Shown: positions 52,365-61,218 of the stretch, in pieces
Position numbering within the stretch: the stretch's first letter is position 1
Layout of the letters: each line of letters begins with the position of its first letter
Source of the DNA: Methylobacterium sp. Leaf108
Lineage (GTDB): Bacteria; Pseudomonadota; Alphaproteobacteria; Rhizobiales; Beijerinckiaceae
Assembly: GCF_001423265.1 (NCBI RefSeq)
Contig: NZ_LMND01000032.1
Location: 151,788-215,787 of the forward strand
Direction of reading: 5' to 3'
Length of the DNA: 64,000 bases
Notes under the pieces: generated by a model
What the model saw: only the letters and a program-made list of their open reading frames with translations
Database searches by the model: none
What the model was told of the DNA's origin: nothing
Translations under genes and position numbers: made by a program

Positions 52365-52754
52365 ATGCCCAAGACCGTGATCGTCCCCCCCGGCACCGGC
52401 AAGCCGCTGGCGCCCTACGTCCCCGGCACGCTGGCCGACGGCGTGCTCTACGTCTCGGGCACGCTGCCGCTCGACGCGCACGCCGACGTCGTCCACGTCG
52501 GCGACGCCACGGCTCAGACCCGGCACGTCCTCGAGACCATCAAGGGCGTGGTCGAGGCCGCCGGCGGCACCATGGAGGACGTGACCTTCAACCACGTCTT
52601 CCTGAAGGACTGGGCCGATTACGCCGCCATCAACGCGGTCTACGCCAGCTACTTCCCCGGCGAGAAGCCGGCGCGCTACTGCATCCAATGCGGCCTCGTG
52701 AAGCCCGACGCCCTCGTCGAGATCGCGTCCGTCGCCCATGTCGGCAAATCCTGA
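52365..52754 (+). CDS. rutC: aminoacrylate deaminase RutC (RidA family)
   Basis: RidA-fold protein of 129 residues. It opens PKTVIVPPGTGKPLAPYVPG, with VLYVSGTLPLDAHADVVHVG and the active-site-loop residues near PARYCIQCGLVKPDALVEIA. It speeds hydrolysis of toxic aminoacrylate to malonic semialdehyde and ammonia. ATG 52365 matches known RutC N-termini; 52335 is an in-frame alternative. Confidence 0.94.
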   Translation: MPKTVIVPPGTGKPLAPYVPGTLADGVLYVSGTLPLDAHADVVHVGDATAQTRHVLETIKGVVEAAGGTMEDVTFNHVFLKDWADYAAINAVYASYFPGEKPARYCIQCGLVKPDALVEIASVAHVGKS

Positions 52755-52769
52755 GGAAGGGCCCGAGGC

Positions 52770-53552
52770 ATGGCGGCGCCGATCCATCACGAAGTCCACG
52801 GGTCCGGCGAGCGCGTGGTGCTGCTGTCGCCGGGGCTCGGCGGCGCGGCGGGCTATTTCGCGCCCCAGATCCCGGCGCTGGCCGAACACGCCCGGGTGGT
52901 GGCCTACGACCACCGCGGCACCGGCCGCTCCCCGGACGTGCTGGAGCCCGGCCACGACATCGCCGCCATGGCCGGCGACGCGTTTCGCGTCCTCGACGCC
53001 TGCGGTGTCGCCGCCTGCGACGTGGTCGGCCATGCGCTGGGCGGCCTGATCGGCCTGCAGATGGCGCTCCTCGCGCCCGAGCGGGTCGGGCGCCTCGTCG
53101 TCGTCAACGGCTGGGCCAGGACCGACACGGCGACCAAACGCTGCTTTGCCGCGCGCAAGGCGCTGCTCACCCATGTGGGCGTCGAGGCCTACGTGCGGGC
53201 GCAAGCGATCTTCCTCTATCCCGCCCCCTGGCTGTCGCAGAACGCCGAGCGGGTGGCGGCCGACGAGGCTCATGCCCTGGCGCATTTCCCCGGGGCCGCC
53301 AACACCCTGGCGCGGATCGCCGCGATCGAGGGGTTCGACCTCTCCGGCCGTCTCGCCGAGATCGCGGCGCCGACCCTCGTGATGGCGGCGCAGGACGACG
53401 TTCTGGTGCCCTGGACCTGCTCGCGCGATCTCGCCGCGGGGCTGCCCGAGGCCCGGCTCGAGCTTGCGCCATCGGGCGGCCACGCCCACAGCGTCACGCA
53501 GAGCGAGGCCTTCAACGCCGGCCTGCTCGCCTTCCTGGCCCTGCGCCGCTGA
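52770..53552 (+). CDS. rutD: alpha/beta hydrolase-fold protein RutD
   Basis: Alpha/beta-hydrolase of 260 residues. LLSPGLGGAAGYFAPQIPAL, YDHRGTGRSPDVLEPGHDIA, and the nucleophile elbow VVGHALGGLIGLQ, where Ala replaces the catalytic Ser. The same Ala occurs in E. coli RutD, so this is a family trait rather than decay. RutD is thought to help aminoacrylate or carbamate breakdown in uracil use. Starts 15 bp after rutC. Confidence 0.92.
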   Translation: MAAPIHHEVHGSGERVVLLSPGLGGAAGYFAPQIPALAEHARVVAYDHRGTGRSPDVLEPGHDIAAMAGDAFRVLDACGVAACDVVGHALGGLIGLQMALLAPERVGRLVVVNGWARTDTATKRCFAARKALLTHVGVEAYVRAQAIFLYPAPWLSQNAERVAADEAHALAHFPGAANTLARIAAIEGFDLSGRLAEIAAPTLVMAAQDDVLVPWTCSRDLAAGLPEARLELAPSGGHAHSVTQSEAFNAGLLAFLALRR

Positions 53553-53566
53553 CCTCCGAGGCCGCG

Positions 53567-54115
53567 ATGACATCGAATTCCAGTGCCGCATCGGTCGAGG
53601 CCGCGCCCTATCGCGAGGCGATGGCGCTCCTCGCCAGTGCCGTCCACCTCGTGACGACGGACGGGCCCGGCGGGCGGGCCGGCTTCACCGCCACCGCCGT
53701 GTGCAGCGTCAGCGACGCGCCCCCGACCCTGCTGGTCTGCCTCAACCGCGCTTCCTCGGCCTACGCGGCCTTCAGCGGCAACGACGTGCTGTGCGTCAAC
53801 ACGCTGAGCGCCGAACAGGCGGCGGTGTCGGGCGCCTTCGGCGGCAGGACGCCCATGGACGACCGCTTCGCCGCCGCCGCCTGGGGCCGCCTCGCCACCG
53901 GCGCCCCGGTGCTGGCGGGCGCGCTCACCGCCTTCGACTGCCGCATCGTCGGCCGCACCCGCGTCGCCAGCCACGACGTGCTGATCTGCGCCGTCGTCGC
54001 CCTGGCCGCCCCCGGCGGCGGGGAGGGGCTGGTCTATGCCGGCCGCGGCTACCATGCGGTGCCGCGGCTCCCGGAGCCGTCCGAGACGCCGGCGCCGCTG
54101 CGGCGACTGGGATGA
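53567..54115 (+). CDS. rutF: FMN reductase RutF
   Basis: Flavin reductase of 182 residues that supplies FMNH2 to RutA. Family motifs: YREAMALLASAVHLVTTDGP, GFTATAVCSVSDAPPTLLVC, NVLSAEQ-like VNTLSAEQAAVSGAFGG and VYAGRGYHAVPRLPE. It ends the rut run; rutE (malonic semialdehyde reductase) and rutG (uracil permease) are not next to it, and serS follows 79 bp later. Confidence 0.93.
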   Translation: MTSNSSAASVEAAPYREAMALLASAVHLVTTDGPGGRAGFTATAVCSVSDAPPTLLVCLNRASSAYAAFSGNDVLCVNTLSAEQAAVSGAFGGRTPMDDRFAAAAWGRLATGAPVLAGALTAFDCRIVGRTRVASHDVLICAVVALAAPGGGEGLVYAGRGYHAVPRLPEPSETPAPLRRLG

Positions 54116-54194
54116 AGCGCGGGGATCCCCTCGCCCTTGTCGCGCCTGGGCCGATGCTGCAAAGCGTCCTGGCCTCACGCGAACCGAGCCGCCC

Positions 54195-55499
54195 ATGCAC
54201 GACATCCGCGCCATCCGCGAGAACCCGGACGCCTTCGACGGCGCGCTCAGGCGGCGCGGTCTCGCGCCCCTCGCGGCCGAACTGATCGCGCTCGACGACG
54301 CGCGCAAGGGCGCGGTCTCGGCGGCGCAGGCCAATCAGGAGCGGCGCAACGCGCTCTCCAAGGAGGTCGGCGCGGCCAAGAAGGCCAAGGACGAGGCGCG
54401 GGCGGCCGAACTGATGGCCGAGGTGGCCCGCTTGAAGGACGAGGCGCCCAGCCTGGAGACCGCGCAGGCCGAGGCGGGCCGGGTGCTCGACGACAAACTC
54501 GCCGCGATCCCCAACAGCCCCAAGCCCGAGGTGCCCGAGGGCGCCGACGAGCACGGCAACGTCGCATACCGGACCTTCGAGGCCAACCGCCCGCATCTGG
54601 CCACCGGCCAACAGCACTTCGAGCTCGGCGAAGCCTCGGGCCTGATGGACTTCGAGGCGGCCTCGCGGATGTCGGGGGCGCGCTTCGTGGTGCTGAAAGG
54701 CCAGCTCGCCCGGCTGGAGCGGGCGCTCGGCCAGTTCATGCTCGACCTGCACACGGGCGAGCACGGCTACACCGAGGTGGCGCCGCCGATCCTGGTGCGC
54801 GACGAGGCGATGTTCGGCACGGCGCAGCTGCCGAAGTTTCGGGACGATCAGTTTCGAGCGGGCGACGCGTTTTGGCTCATCCCCACCGCCGAAGTCCCCC
54901 TCACCAACCTCGTGCGCGAATCCATCCTGACGGAAGACGAGCTCCCGCTCCGCTTCACCGCGCTCACCCCGTGCTTTCGCGCCGAGGCCGGCTCGGCGGG
55001 GCGCGACACCCGCGGCATGCTGCGCCAGCACCAGTTCAACAAGGTCGAGCTCGTCTCGATCACCACGCCCGACCAGTCGGCCCAGGAACACGAGCGCATG
55101 CTCGGCTCGGCCGAAGCCGTGCTGAAGAAGCTCGACCTGCCGTTCCGGGTGATGACGCTGTGCACCGGCGACATGGGCTTCGCATCCCAGAAAACCTACG
55201 ACATCGAGGTCTGGATGCCGGGGCAGGGGACCTTTCGCGAGATCTCGTCCTGCTCGGTCTGCGGCGAATTCCAGGCGCGACGGATGAACGCGCGCTACCG
55301 CCCCAAGGAGGGCAAGGGCGCCGCCTTCGTCCATACCCTCAACGGGTCGGGCGTGGCGGTGGGCCGTGCCCTCATCGCGGTGATGGAGAACTACCAGAAC
55401 CCGGACGGCAGCGTCACGGTGCCGTCGGTGCTCAAACCCTATATGGGCGGCATCGAGCGAATCGCAGGATCCGAGCGAACCGAAGGACACAAGGCCTGA
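54195..55499 (+). CDS. serS: seryl-tRNA synthetase
   Basis: Class II synthetase of 434 residues that charges tRNA-Ser and tRNA-Sec. N-terminal coiled-coil arm (ELIALDDARKGAVSAAQANQ ... KKAKDEARAAELMAEVARLK), motif 2 (FTALTPCFRAEAGSAGRDTR, GMLRQHQFNKVEL), and motif 3 (NGSGVAVGRALIAVMENYQ). The stop overlaps surE (TGATG). In relatives I expect this block to follow tatC directly. Confidence 0.97.
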   Translation: MHDIRAIRENPDAFDGALRRRGLAPLAAELIALDDARKGAVSAAQANQERRNALSKEVGAAKKAKDEARAAELMAEVARLKDEAPSLETAQAEAGRVLDDKLAAIPNSPKPEVPEGADEHGNVAYRTFEANRPHLATGQQHFELGEASGLMDFEAASRMSGARFVVLKGQLARLERALGQFMLDLHTGEHGYTEVAPPILVRDEAMFGTAQLPKFRDDQFRAGDAFWLIPTAEVPLTNLVRESILTEDELPLRFTALTPCFRAEAGSAGRDTRGMLRQHQFNKVELVSITTPDQSAQEHERMLGSAEAVLKKLDLPFRVMTLCTGDMGFASQKTYDIEVWMPGQGTFREISSCSVCGEFQARRMNARYRPKEGKGAAFVHTLNGSGVAVGRALIAVMENYQNPDGSVTVPSVLKPYMGGIERIAGSERTEGHKA

Positions 55500-56263
55500 T
55501 GCGAATCCTGGTCACCAACGACGACGGCATCCACGCCCCCGGGCTCGCCACCCTGGAGGGCATCGCCAAGTCGCTGTCCGACGACGTCTGGGTGGTGGCA
55601 CCCGAGAGCGACCAGTCGGGCGTGTCGCACTCGCTGTCGCTCAACGATCCCCTGCGACTGCGCGAGGTCTCCGAGAAGCGCTTCGCCGTGAAGGGCACGC
55701 CCTCCGATTGCGTGATCATGGGCGTGCGCCACATCCTGAAGGACCACGGGCCGGACCTGGTGCTGTCGGGCGTCAACCGTGGCCAGAACGTCGCCGAGGA
55801 CGTGACCTATTCGGGCACCATCGCGGCGGCGATGGAGGGCACCATCCTCAACGTGCGGTCGATCGCGCTGAGCCAGGCCTATGGCGCGGGCGGGCGCGGG
55901 GCGATCAAGTGGGGGTGTGCGGCCGCCCACGGCCCGGCCGTGGTCAGGAAGATCCTGGAGACGGGGATCGAGCCCGGCATCATCGTCAACGTCAACTTCC
56001 CCGATTGCGAGCCCGAGGAGGTCCAGGGCGTCGCGGTGGCCGCGCAGGGCTTTCGCAACCAGGCGCTGCTCGCCATCGACGCCCGGCAGGACGGGCGCGG
56101 CAACCCGTATTTCTGGCTGGCCTTCAACAAGGCGCGGTTCGAGCCGGGCCACGGCACCGACCTCAAGGCCATCGCCGAGAACCGCATCTCGGTGACGCCG
56201 CTGCGCCTCGACCTCACCGACGAGCCGACGCTGACCCGCTTCGCCCTCGCCTTCGAGGACTGA
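55499..56263 (+). CDS. surE: 5'-nucleotidase SurE
   Basis: Survival protein of 254 residues, a metal-dependent phosphatase on nucleoside monophosphates. Metal site MRILVTNDDGIHAPGLATLE, then VVAPESDQSGVSHSLSL, VKGTPSDCVIMGVRHIL, LSGVNRGQNVAEDVTYSGTI and AAAMEGTIL, all typical. Co-translated with serS and followed 19 bp later by pcm, the usual stationary-phase repair pairing. Confidence 0.96.
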   Translation: MRILVTNDDGIHAPGLATLEGIAKSLSDDVWVVAPESDQSGVSHSLSLNDPLRLREVSEKRFAVKGTPSDCVIMGVRHILKDHGPDLVLSGVNRGQNVAEDVTYSGTIAAAMEGTILNVRSIALSQAYGAGGRGAIKWGCAAAHGPAVVRKILETGIEPGIIVNVNFPDCEPEEVQGVAVAAQGFRNQALLAIDARQDGRGNPYFWLAFNKARFEPGHGTDLKAIAENRISVTPLRLDLTDEPTLTRFALAFED

Positions 56264-56282
56264 CCTGAGCGGCGGCGCGGCC

Positions 56283-56936
56283 ATGGACCACGAGGCCGGC
56301 GCCATCGAGGACGCCGCCTTCGTGCTCGCCATGCGCGGGCACGGGGTGCGCGACACCGCCGTGCTGCGGGCGATGGAGCGGGTCCCGCGCGAGCGGTTCG
56401 CGCCCGAGCGTCACCGCCACCTCGCCCGCCGCGACATCGCCCTGCCGCTGGCCTGCGGCCAGACCATGACCGCCCCCACGGCGATCGCCGCCATGCTGAC
56501 GGCCCTGTCGGTGCAGCCCGGGGCGCGGGTGCTGGAGATCGGCACCGGCTCGGGCTACGTCACCGCGCTACTGGTCAACCTCGGCGCCGCCCATGTCCGC
56601 AGCATCGAGCGCTATGCCGGCCTCGGCCGGGATGCGCGCGAGCGCCTCGAGGCGGACGGCCTCGACGAGGCGGTGGTGGAGATCGGCGACGGGCTGGCAC
56701 ACCGCCCCGGCGACGGCCCGTTCGACCGCATCCTCGTCAGCGGCACCTGTCCGGCGCTGCCGGCGCATCTGGCCGAATCCCTCGCCCCCGGCGGCCGCCT
56801 GGTGACCGCGGTCGGGCGCCCGGAGGCGGGGCGCCTGCTGCGCGTCGAGCGCGGCCCCGACGGCGCCCTCGTCCACCGCGTCGGCACCGGCCTCAGGATC
56901 GCCCCGCTCACGCCGGGCCGGGCGGCGATGGTCTAG
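56283..56936 (+). CDS. pcm: protein-L-isoaspartate O-methyltransferase
   Basis: SAM-dependent repair methyltransferase of 217 residues that acts on isoaspartyl damage. VRDTAVLRAMERVPRERFAP, PLACGQTMTAPTAIAAMLTAL, motif I VLEIGTGSGYVTALLVNLG, and DRILVSGTCPALPAHLAESL. The His-rich N-terminal extension is modest. It ends the serS–surE–pcm run, with a large hairpin 4 bp after the stop. Confidence 0.92.
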   Translation: MDHEAGAIEDAAFVLAMRGHGVRDTAVLRAMERVPRERFAPERHRHLARRDIALPLACGQTMTAPTAIAAMLTALSVQPGARVLEIGTGSGYVTALLVNLGAAHVRSIERYAGLGRDARERLEADGLDEAVVEIGDGLAHRPGDGPFDRILVSGTCPALPAHLAESLAPGGRLVTAVGRPEAGRLLRVERGPDGALVHRVGTGLRIAPLTPGRAAMV

Positions 56937-56939
56937 CCG

Positions 56940-56985
56940 ATCGGTCCGGCAGCCGAGGGCCTCAACCGTGAGGTGCCGGACCGAT
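56940..56985 (+). terminator. large nested hairpin after pcm
   Basis: Twelve-base perfect arms ATCGGTCCGGCA (56940-56951) and TGCCGGACCGAT (56974-56985), with an inner CCTCA/TGAGG stem. It is 4 bp after the pcm stop, so it probably ends the serS–surE–pcm transcript. The rest of 56937-57204 has no gene that I can see. Confidence 0.6.
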
Positions 56986-57204
56986 GCGGGGAGGCCGCGG
57001 ACAGCGCGCAGGGTTCCGGACGCCTCCGTCAAGGCCGTGGACGGGAGACCGGAGGCGTTCTCGAGGATCGCGGCCGGGTCAAGGCGACACCTCGAAGTGC
57101 TCCGAAGGATACCCGCGAAAACTACGTAGTCCGCCGATGAAGCTTGGCCAAGGGAGCCGCGCTTGGTTAAGTCATGCGCGAACGGTTTTTAAGATAAGGA
57201 ATCA

Positions 57205-57582
57205 ATGATCATGAAATCCATCACTGCCGTCTCTGCCGCGCTGATCGCAGCGGTGTCTTTCATGGGGACGTCGGATGCGGCGAATGCCGGCTGTCGCTCG
57301 TGCGGTCCTGTCTCCCCCGTCTACAAGTACAGGACCGTCAACAAGGTCTCGCACATGACGCAGTATCGTGACGTCCGGCGCACGAACTACGTCCACAAGA
57401 CCCGCCACATCTACAACGTCACCCGCGTCCGCCCGATCGTGCAGGTCCATACGGTGACCCGCGTCCACCACCATTCCGTCCCGGTGATCCACAACGTGAG
57501 CGTGTCCAGCGTGCAGCGCCTGCCGACGCAATACGTCCACAGCAACAGCGTCCGGAACGTCTATCACGGCTGCGGCTGCTAG
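57205..57582 (+). CDS. secreted His/Val/Tyr-rich hypothetical protein
   Basis: Protein of 125 residues. Signal peptide (KSITAVSAALIAAVSFMGTS, DAANA) then CRSCGPV and a repetitive core alternating Val, Thr, Tyr, Arg and His (YKYRTVNKVSHMTQYRDVRR; TRVRPIVQVHTVTRVHHHSV), ending HGCGC. The four Cys near the ends and many His could bind metal. AAGGA is 5 bp before the ATG at 57205; ATG 57211 is also possible. Family not recognised. Less GC-rich leader and a single-gene unit. Confidence 0.65.
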   Translation: MIMKSITAVSAALIAAVSFMGTSDAANAGCRSCGPVSPVYKYRTVNKVSHMTQYRDVRRTNYVHKTRHIYNVTRVRPIVQVHTVTRVHHHSVPVIHNVSVSSVQRLPTQYVHSNSVRNVYHGCGC

Positions 57583-57640
57583 TAGGCGAAACGGCCGGAT
57601 GCGGCCGCGCACCGCCGCATCCAGCCGGTGACGGGCTCGG

Positions 57641-58453
57641 TCAATCGCGACTGGCCGTCTTCGGCACGGCCAGGCACGCCTTCGGGCAGACGGGCGCCCG
57701 CCCCAGGAGCCGTTCGAGGGCGGCCTGCGGACCCCGCCCGCACAGCTTGGCGAGGAACATCCGGTCCTCGGTGCCAAGATCGGGAATCCGGCAGGAGGCC
57801 ACCATCGTGCGCTCCGCCTGCCCCCAAAGCGCCGAGATGGCGGCCTTGGTGTCCGGACGCTTCAACGCGGCCCAGGCGACCGGGTCGGCCTCGGCCGCTT
57901 CGACGTAGAGCGCGACGAAGCTCATCAGCGCGGACAGACCGTCGCGGTGGGACGGCCGGCGGTCGGGCGTGCGCAGGTCGTCGAGGGCCAGCGCCGTGTC
58001 GAGGTCGTGGGTGTAGGCGTTCAGTTCGTCGAGCAGGTACCGGAAATCGGTCGCCGAGGTCGCGCCGCTTGCACGCAGGTAGGTGGTCACGAACAGGCCC
58101 GGCCGGAATTGCCGCGCGATCCTGGCAGGCGCGAACAGGGCGGTACCTTCGGGCGGGCGCCCGACCGCGCCGCCCCCCACCAGCGGATAGGCGTCGCCAT
58201 CGGCGGTCAGCATGTGCACCGACTCGTGCACCGCCGTCGGCAAGGCGTATTGGGCGTCCTCGCAATCGATCCAGGTGCGGAAGAAGGCCTTGTCCGCGAT
58301 CGCCCGGAAGACCGAATACCCGTTCGGCGATGCCGCCTTCAGGACGTCGACGGCTTTGGCGCTGCAATCGCCGGCGACGGCCGGCCCGGCGCCCACCACC
58401 GCAGCGACCTGGAGCACGAGCCCGAAGAGGGCTGTTCGCACGGTCTTACGCAT
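57641..58453 (-). CDS. secreted protein with an HExxH motif, putative zinc metallopeptidase-like
   Basis: Protein of 270 residues with a signal peptide (TALFGLVLQVAAVVGAGPAVAG). The motif HESVHMLTADGD, near residue 76, has the HExxH pattern of zinc peptidases; YLLDELNAYTHDLDTALALD follows about 70 residues later and could supply a third ligand Glu. Cys residues are paired throughout (DC..., EDC, SCRIPD, KLC, VCPKAC). I do not know a named family. Convergent with the preceding secreted protein gene. Confidence 0.65.
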   Translation of the reverse strand: MRKTVRTALFGLVLQVAAVVGAGPAVAGDCSAKAVDVLKAASPNGYSVFRAIADKAFFRTWIDCEDAQYALPTAVHESVHMLTADGDAYPLVGGGAVGRPPEGTALFAPARIARQFRPGLFVTTYLRASGATSATDFRYLLDELNAYTHDLDTALALDDLRTPDRRPSHRDGLSALMSFVALYVEAAEADPVAWAALKRPDTKAAISALWGQAERTMVASCRIPDLGTEDRMFLAKLCGRGPQAALERLLGRAPVCPKACLAVPKTASRD

Positions 58454-58459
58454 GGGCCC

Positions 58460-58482
58460 GCATCCTCGCGAAAAGCGGATGC
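58460..58482. repeat. short hairpin repeat (second CATCCTCGCGAAA copy)
   Basis: GCATCC (58460-58465) pairs with GGATGC (58477-58482); the arm and loop contain CATCCTCGCGAAA as at 24526. Located in the gap between dihydroorotase and the HExxH-protein gene. Confidence 0.4.
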
Positions 58483-58496
58483 TGGCGCCGATAGGG

Positions 58497-59903
58497 TTAA
58501 GGAATGGCTTCGGACCCCGCAGGCCCCTGCGGGGAAAGCCCATCCGCCGAGAAATCCACACTCTCGGGTGCGGTCGCCAGCGTCTCCTCGAACACCACCG
58601 CCTCGCCCCGGCCCGGCGTCAGCAGCTCGCCCTGCCACATCACGCAGGCGCCGCGCACCAATGTCCCCACCGGCCAGCCGGTGACGGTGACGCCGTCGTA
58701 GGGCGTCCAGCCGCATGTGGAGGCGATCCAGCCGTTGCGGATGGTCTCGCGGCGCTTGAGGTCGACCACCGTCACGTCGCCGTCGTAGCCCACCGCGAGG
58801 CGTCCCTTGCGGGCGATGCCGAACAGGCGCTTGGGGCCCGCACTCGTCATGTCGACGAAGCGGGCGAGGGACAGTCGGCCGGCGGCGACGTGGTCGAGCA
58901 TGACCGGCACCAGGGTCTGCACGCCGGTCATGCCCGAGGGCGACTCGGGGTAGGGCCTGGCCTTTTCCTCCAGGAGATGCGGGGCGTGGTCGGAGCCGAG
59001 GATGTCGGCGACCCCTTGCGAGAGCCCGTGCCAGATCCCGTCACGATGGGACGCATCGCGCACGGGCGGGTTCATCTGCACCAGCGTGCCGAGCCGCGCG
59101 TAGGCTTCCGTGCCGTCGAGGGTGAGGTGGTGCGGCGTCACCTCGCAGCTCGCCACGTCCTTGTGGTCGGCGAGATAGGCCATCTCCTCCTTGGTGGAGA
59201 TGTGGAGGATGTGGATGCGCGCCCCCGTCCGCCGCGCGATGCGTACGAGGCGCTGCGTCGCCTTCAGGGCGGCCTCGGGCGAACGCCAGACCGGATGCGA
59301 GGACGGATCGCCCGGAACCCGCAGCCCCTTGCGCGCGCGCAACATCGGCTCGTCCTCGGCGTGGAAGGCGGCGCGGCGGCGGGTGCGCCGGAGGATCTCG
59401 GTGACGCCGGCATCGTCCTCCACCAGCAGCGCCCCGGTGGAGGAACCCACGAACACCTTGATCCCGGCCGCCCCCGGCAGGCGTTCGAGCGCGGCGACCT
59501 CATGCGCGTTCTCGTGGGTGCCGCCGACCCAGAACGCGAAGTCGCAATGCATGAGGTGATGGGCGCGGGCGACCTTGTCGGCGAGCGTGCCGGCGCTGGT
59601 GGTGAGCGGGTTGGTGTTGGGCATCTCGAATACCGCCGTCACCCCGCCCATGACGGCGGCGCGCGAGCCCGATTCGAGGTCCTCCTTGTGGTCGAGCCCC
59701 GGCTCGCGGAAATGCACCTGGGTGTCGATGACGCCCGGCAGCAGGTGCAGGCCGGTGCAGTCGCGCCGCTCGGCGGTCGACGCCGCGGAGAGGTCGCCGA
59801 TGGCCGCGATGCGCCCGGCCCTCAGGCCGAGATCGGCCCGGTGCTCGCCGTCCTGGTTCACGATGGTGCCGCCGGCCAGGACGAGATCGAAGGGCTGGTC
59901 CAT
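58497..59903 (-). CDS. pyrC: dihydroorotase (type I)
   Basis: Amidohydrolase of 468 residues of pyrimidine synthesis, closing carbamoyl aspartate to dihydroorotate. PGVIDTQVHFREPGLDHKED gives the H-x-H-x-R motif; EMPNTNPLTTSAGTLADKV; carboxylated Lys probably in AAGIKVFVGSSTG; HILHISTKEEM, DILGSDHAPHLLEEKA with the catalytic Asp. Hydantoinase-like relatives exist, so allantoin or hydantoin activity cannot be excluded, but the resemblance to bacterial PyrC is good. Divergent from ygfZ. Confidence 0.87.
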   Translation of the reverse strand: MDQPFDLVLAGGTIVNQDGEHRADLGLRAGRIAAIGDLSAASTAERRDCTGLHLLPGVIDTQVHFREPGLDHKEDLESGSRAAVMGGVTAVFEMPNTNPLTTSAGTLADKVARAHHLMHCDFAFWVGGTHENAHEVAALERLPGAAGIKVFVGSSTGALLVEDDAGVTEILRRTRRRAAFHAEDEPMLRARKGLRVPGDPSSHPVWRSPEAALKATQRLVRIARRTGARIHILHISTKEEMAYLADHKDVASCEVTPHHLTLDGTEAYARLGTLVQMNPPVRDASHRDGIWHGLSQGVADILGSDHAPHLLEEKARPYPESPSGMTGVQTLVPVMLDHVAAGRLSLARFVDMTSAGPKRLFGIARKGRLAVGYDGDVTVVDLKRRETIRNGWIASTCGWTPYDGVTVTGWPVGTLVRGACVMWQGELLTPGRGEAVVFEETLATAPESVDFSADGLSPQGPAGSEAIP

Positions 59904-59991
59904 CGGTGTCGCTCCGGGTCGGCGTTGAGACGGGGATGGCGGCGGCTTATGTCAGCGATGCGCGGCGCGCAACGCCGCTTCAGGAACCGCC

Positions 59992-60858
59992 ATGCCGATC
60001 GCCCTGCTGCCGGACCGTGCCGTCGTCACCCTCACCGGCGAGGATGCGCAGAGCTTCCTCCAAGGCGTGGTCACCTGCAACGTCGAGACCCTCCAACCGG
60101 GCGAGGCACGGCTCGGGGCGCTCCTGAGCCCGCAGGGCAAGATCCTGTTCGACTTCCTGGTCTCGCGCCGGGGCGACGGCTTTGCCCTCGACGCGCCGGC
60201 CGAGCGGGCCGGCGACCTCGTCAAGCGCCTCGGCCTCTACAAACTGCGCGCCAAGGTCGCCGTCGCCCTCGACCCGACGCTGGGCGTCGCGGCCGCCTGG
60301 GACGGGGCGACGACCGCGGCAGAAGTCACCCGGGCTGGGGTCACCCGGGCTGAGGACGCGCGCCTGCCGGCGCTGGGGGCGCGGCTGTACTTCTCGCAAG
60401 GCGCCTTCTCGGCCGATGCCACGGAAGAGGATTACCACGCCCACCGTATCGGCCTCGGCATACCCGAGGGCGGGCGCGACTTTCCCTACGGCGACGCCTT
60501 CCCGCACGAGGCGCTGATGGACCAGATCGGCGGCGTCGACTTCAGGAAGGGCTGCTACGTCGGCCAGGAGGTGGTCTCGCGCATGCAGCACCGGGGCAGC
60601 GCCCGCACCCGCGTGGTGCCGGTGGTCTTCGTCTCGGGCGAGGCGCCGGCACCCGGAACCGAGGTCACCGCGGGCCAGAAGACCCTCGGGGTGACCGGCA
60701 GCCGGGCCGGGACCCGCGGACTCGCCATGATCCGCCTCGACCGCCTGGCCGACGCCCTGGCGCTGGGCGAGCCACTGCGGGCGGGCGGCACGGTCCTCGG
60801 CGTCGAGAAGCCGGCGTTCGCGACCTTCGCGTTTCCCGAGGTCGGCGTTGCGGGGTAG
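59992..60858 (+). CDS. ygfZ: folate-binding YgfZ-type Fe-S assembly protein
   Basis: Protein of 288 residues related to the glycine-cleavage T-protein. It shows LTGEDAQSFLQGVVTCNVET, SPQGKILFDFLVSRRGD, and the signature KGCYVGQEVVSRMQHRGSAR with the conserved Cys. YgfZ supports assembly of some iron-sulfur enzymes with folate. A short in-frame duplication (EVTRAGVTRAED) occurs near residue 105. Divergent from pyrC across 88 bp. Confidence 0.9.
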   Translation: MPIALLPDRAVVTLTGEDAQSFLQGVVTCNVETLQPGEARLGALLSPQGKILFDFLVSRRGDGFALDAPAERAGDLVKRLGLYKLRAKVAVALDPTLGVAAAWDGATTAAEVTRAGVTRAEDARLPALGARLYFSQGAFSADATEEDYHAHRIGLGIPEGGRDFPYGDAFPHEALMDQIGGVDFRKGCYVGQEVVSRMQHRGSARTRVVPVVFVSGEAPAPGTEVTAGQKTLGVTGSRAGTRGLAMIRLDRLADALALGEPLRAGGTVLGVEKPAFATFAFPEVGVAG

Positions 60859-60931
60859 ACAGCCCGGACGGCCCGCTTTGACAATCGCGGCCGGACGCCT
60901 TCCTGTCGCAGACATGATCACCGTCGCAGGG

Positions 60932-61213
60932 ATGATGACGATGCCGGACGTAGACCTGGGCCAGCACTTCGACGGCTTTATCCAGCGTCAGGTCGAGAGT
61001 GGGCGATTTGAAAGCGCCAGCGACGTCGTCCGCGCGGCACTGCGCCTTCTCGAAGATCATGAAGCCTCGCTCGGCGAGCATCGCGCCGCACTCAAGCGCA
61101 GCATCGACGCGGCCTTCGATGATCCCAGGCCGAGCCTTCCGGCCGGTCAGGTTTTCGCGAGCCTTCGGGCTTATCATGCCGAGGCGATGAAAGCCGAAGG
61201 GCAGGGGGGTTAA
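60932..61213 (+). CDS. parD: ParD-like ribbon-helix-helix antitoxin
   Basis: Antitoxin of about 93 residues. DNA-binding start MPDVDLGQHFDGFIQRQVES, GRFESASDVVRAALRLLEDH, and a tail binding the toxin (SLRAYHAEAMKAEGQGG). Several ATG codons lie in frame (60914, 60932, 60935, 60941); 60932 is chosen by spacing from CAGGG. It ends 5 bp before the ParE gene. Confidence 0.86.
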   Translation: MMTMPDVDLGQHFDGFIQRQVESGRFESASDVVRAALRLLEDHEASLGEHRAALKRSIDAAFDDPRPSLPAGQVFASLRAYHAEAMKAEGQGG

Positions 61214-61218
61214 GCGGC

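Noticed and set aside
53925..55490. Long minus-strand frame opposite serS
   Set aside because: Antisense shadow; serS motifs 2 and 3 are intact on the plus strand.
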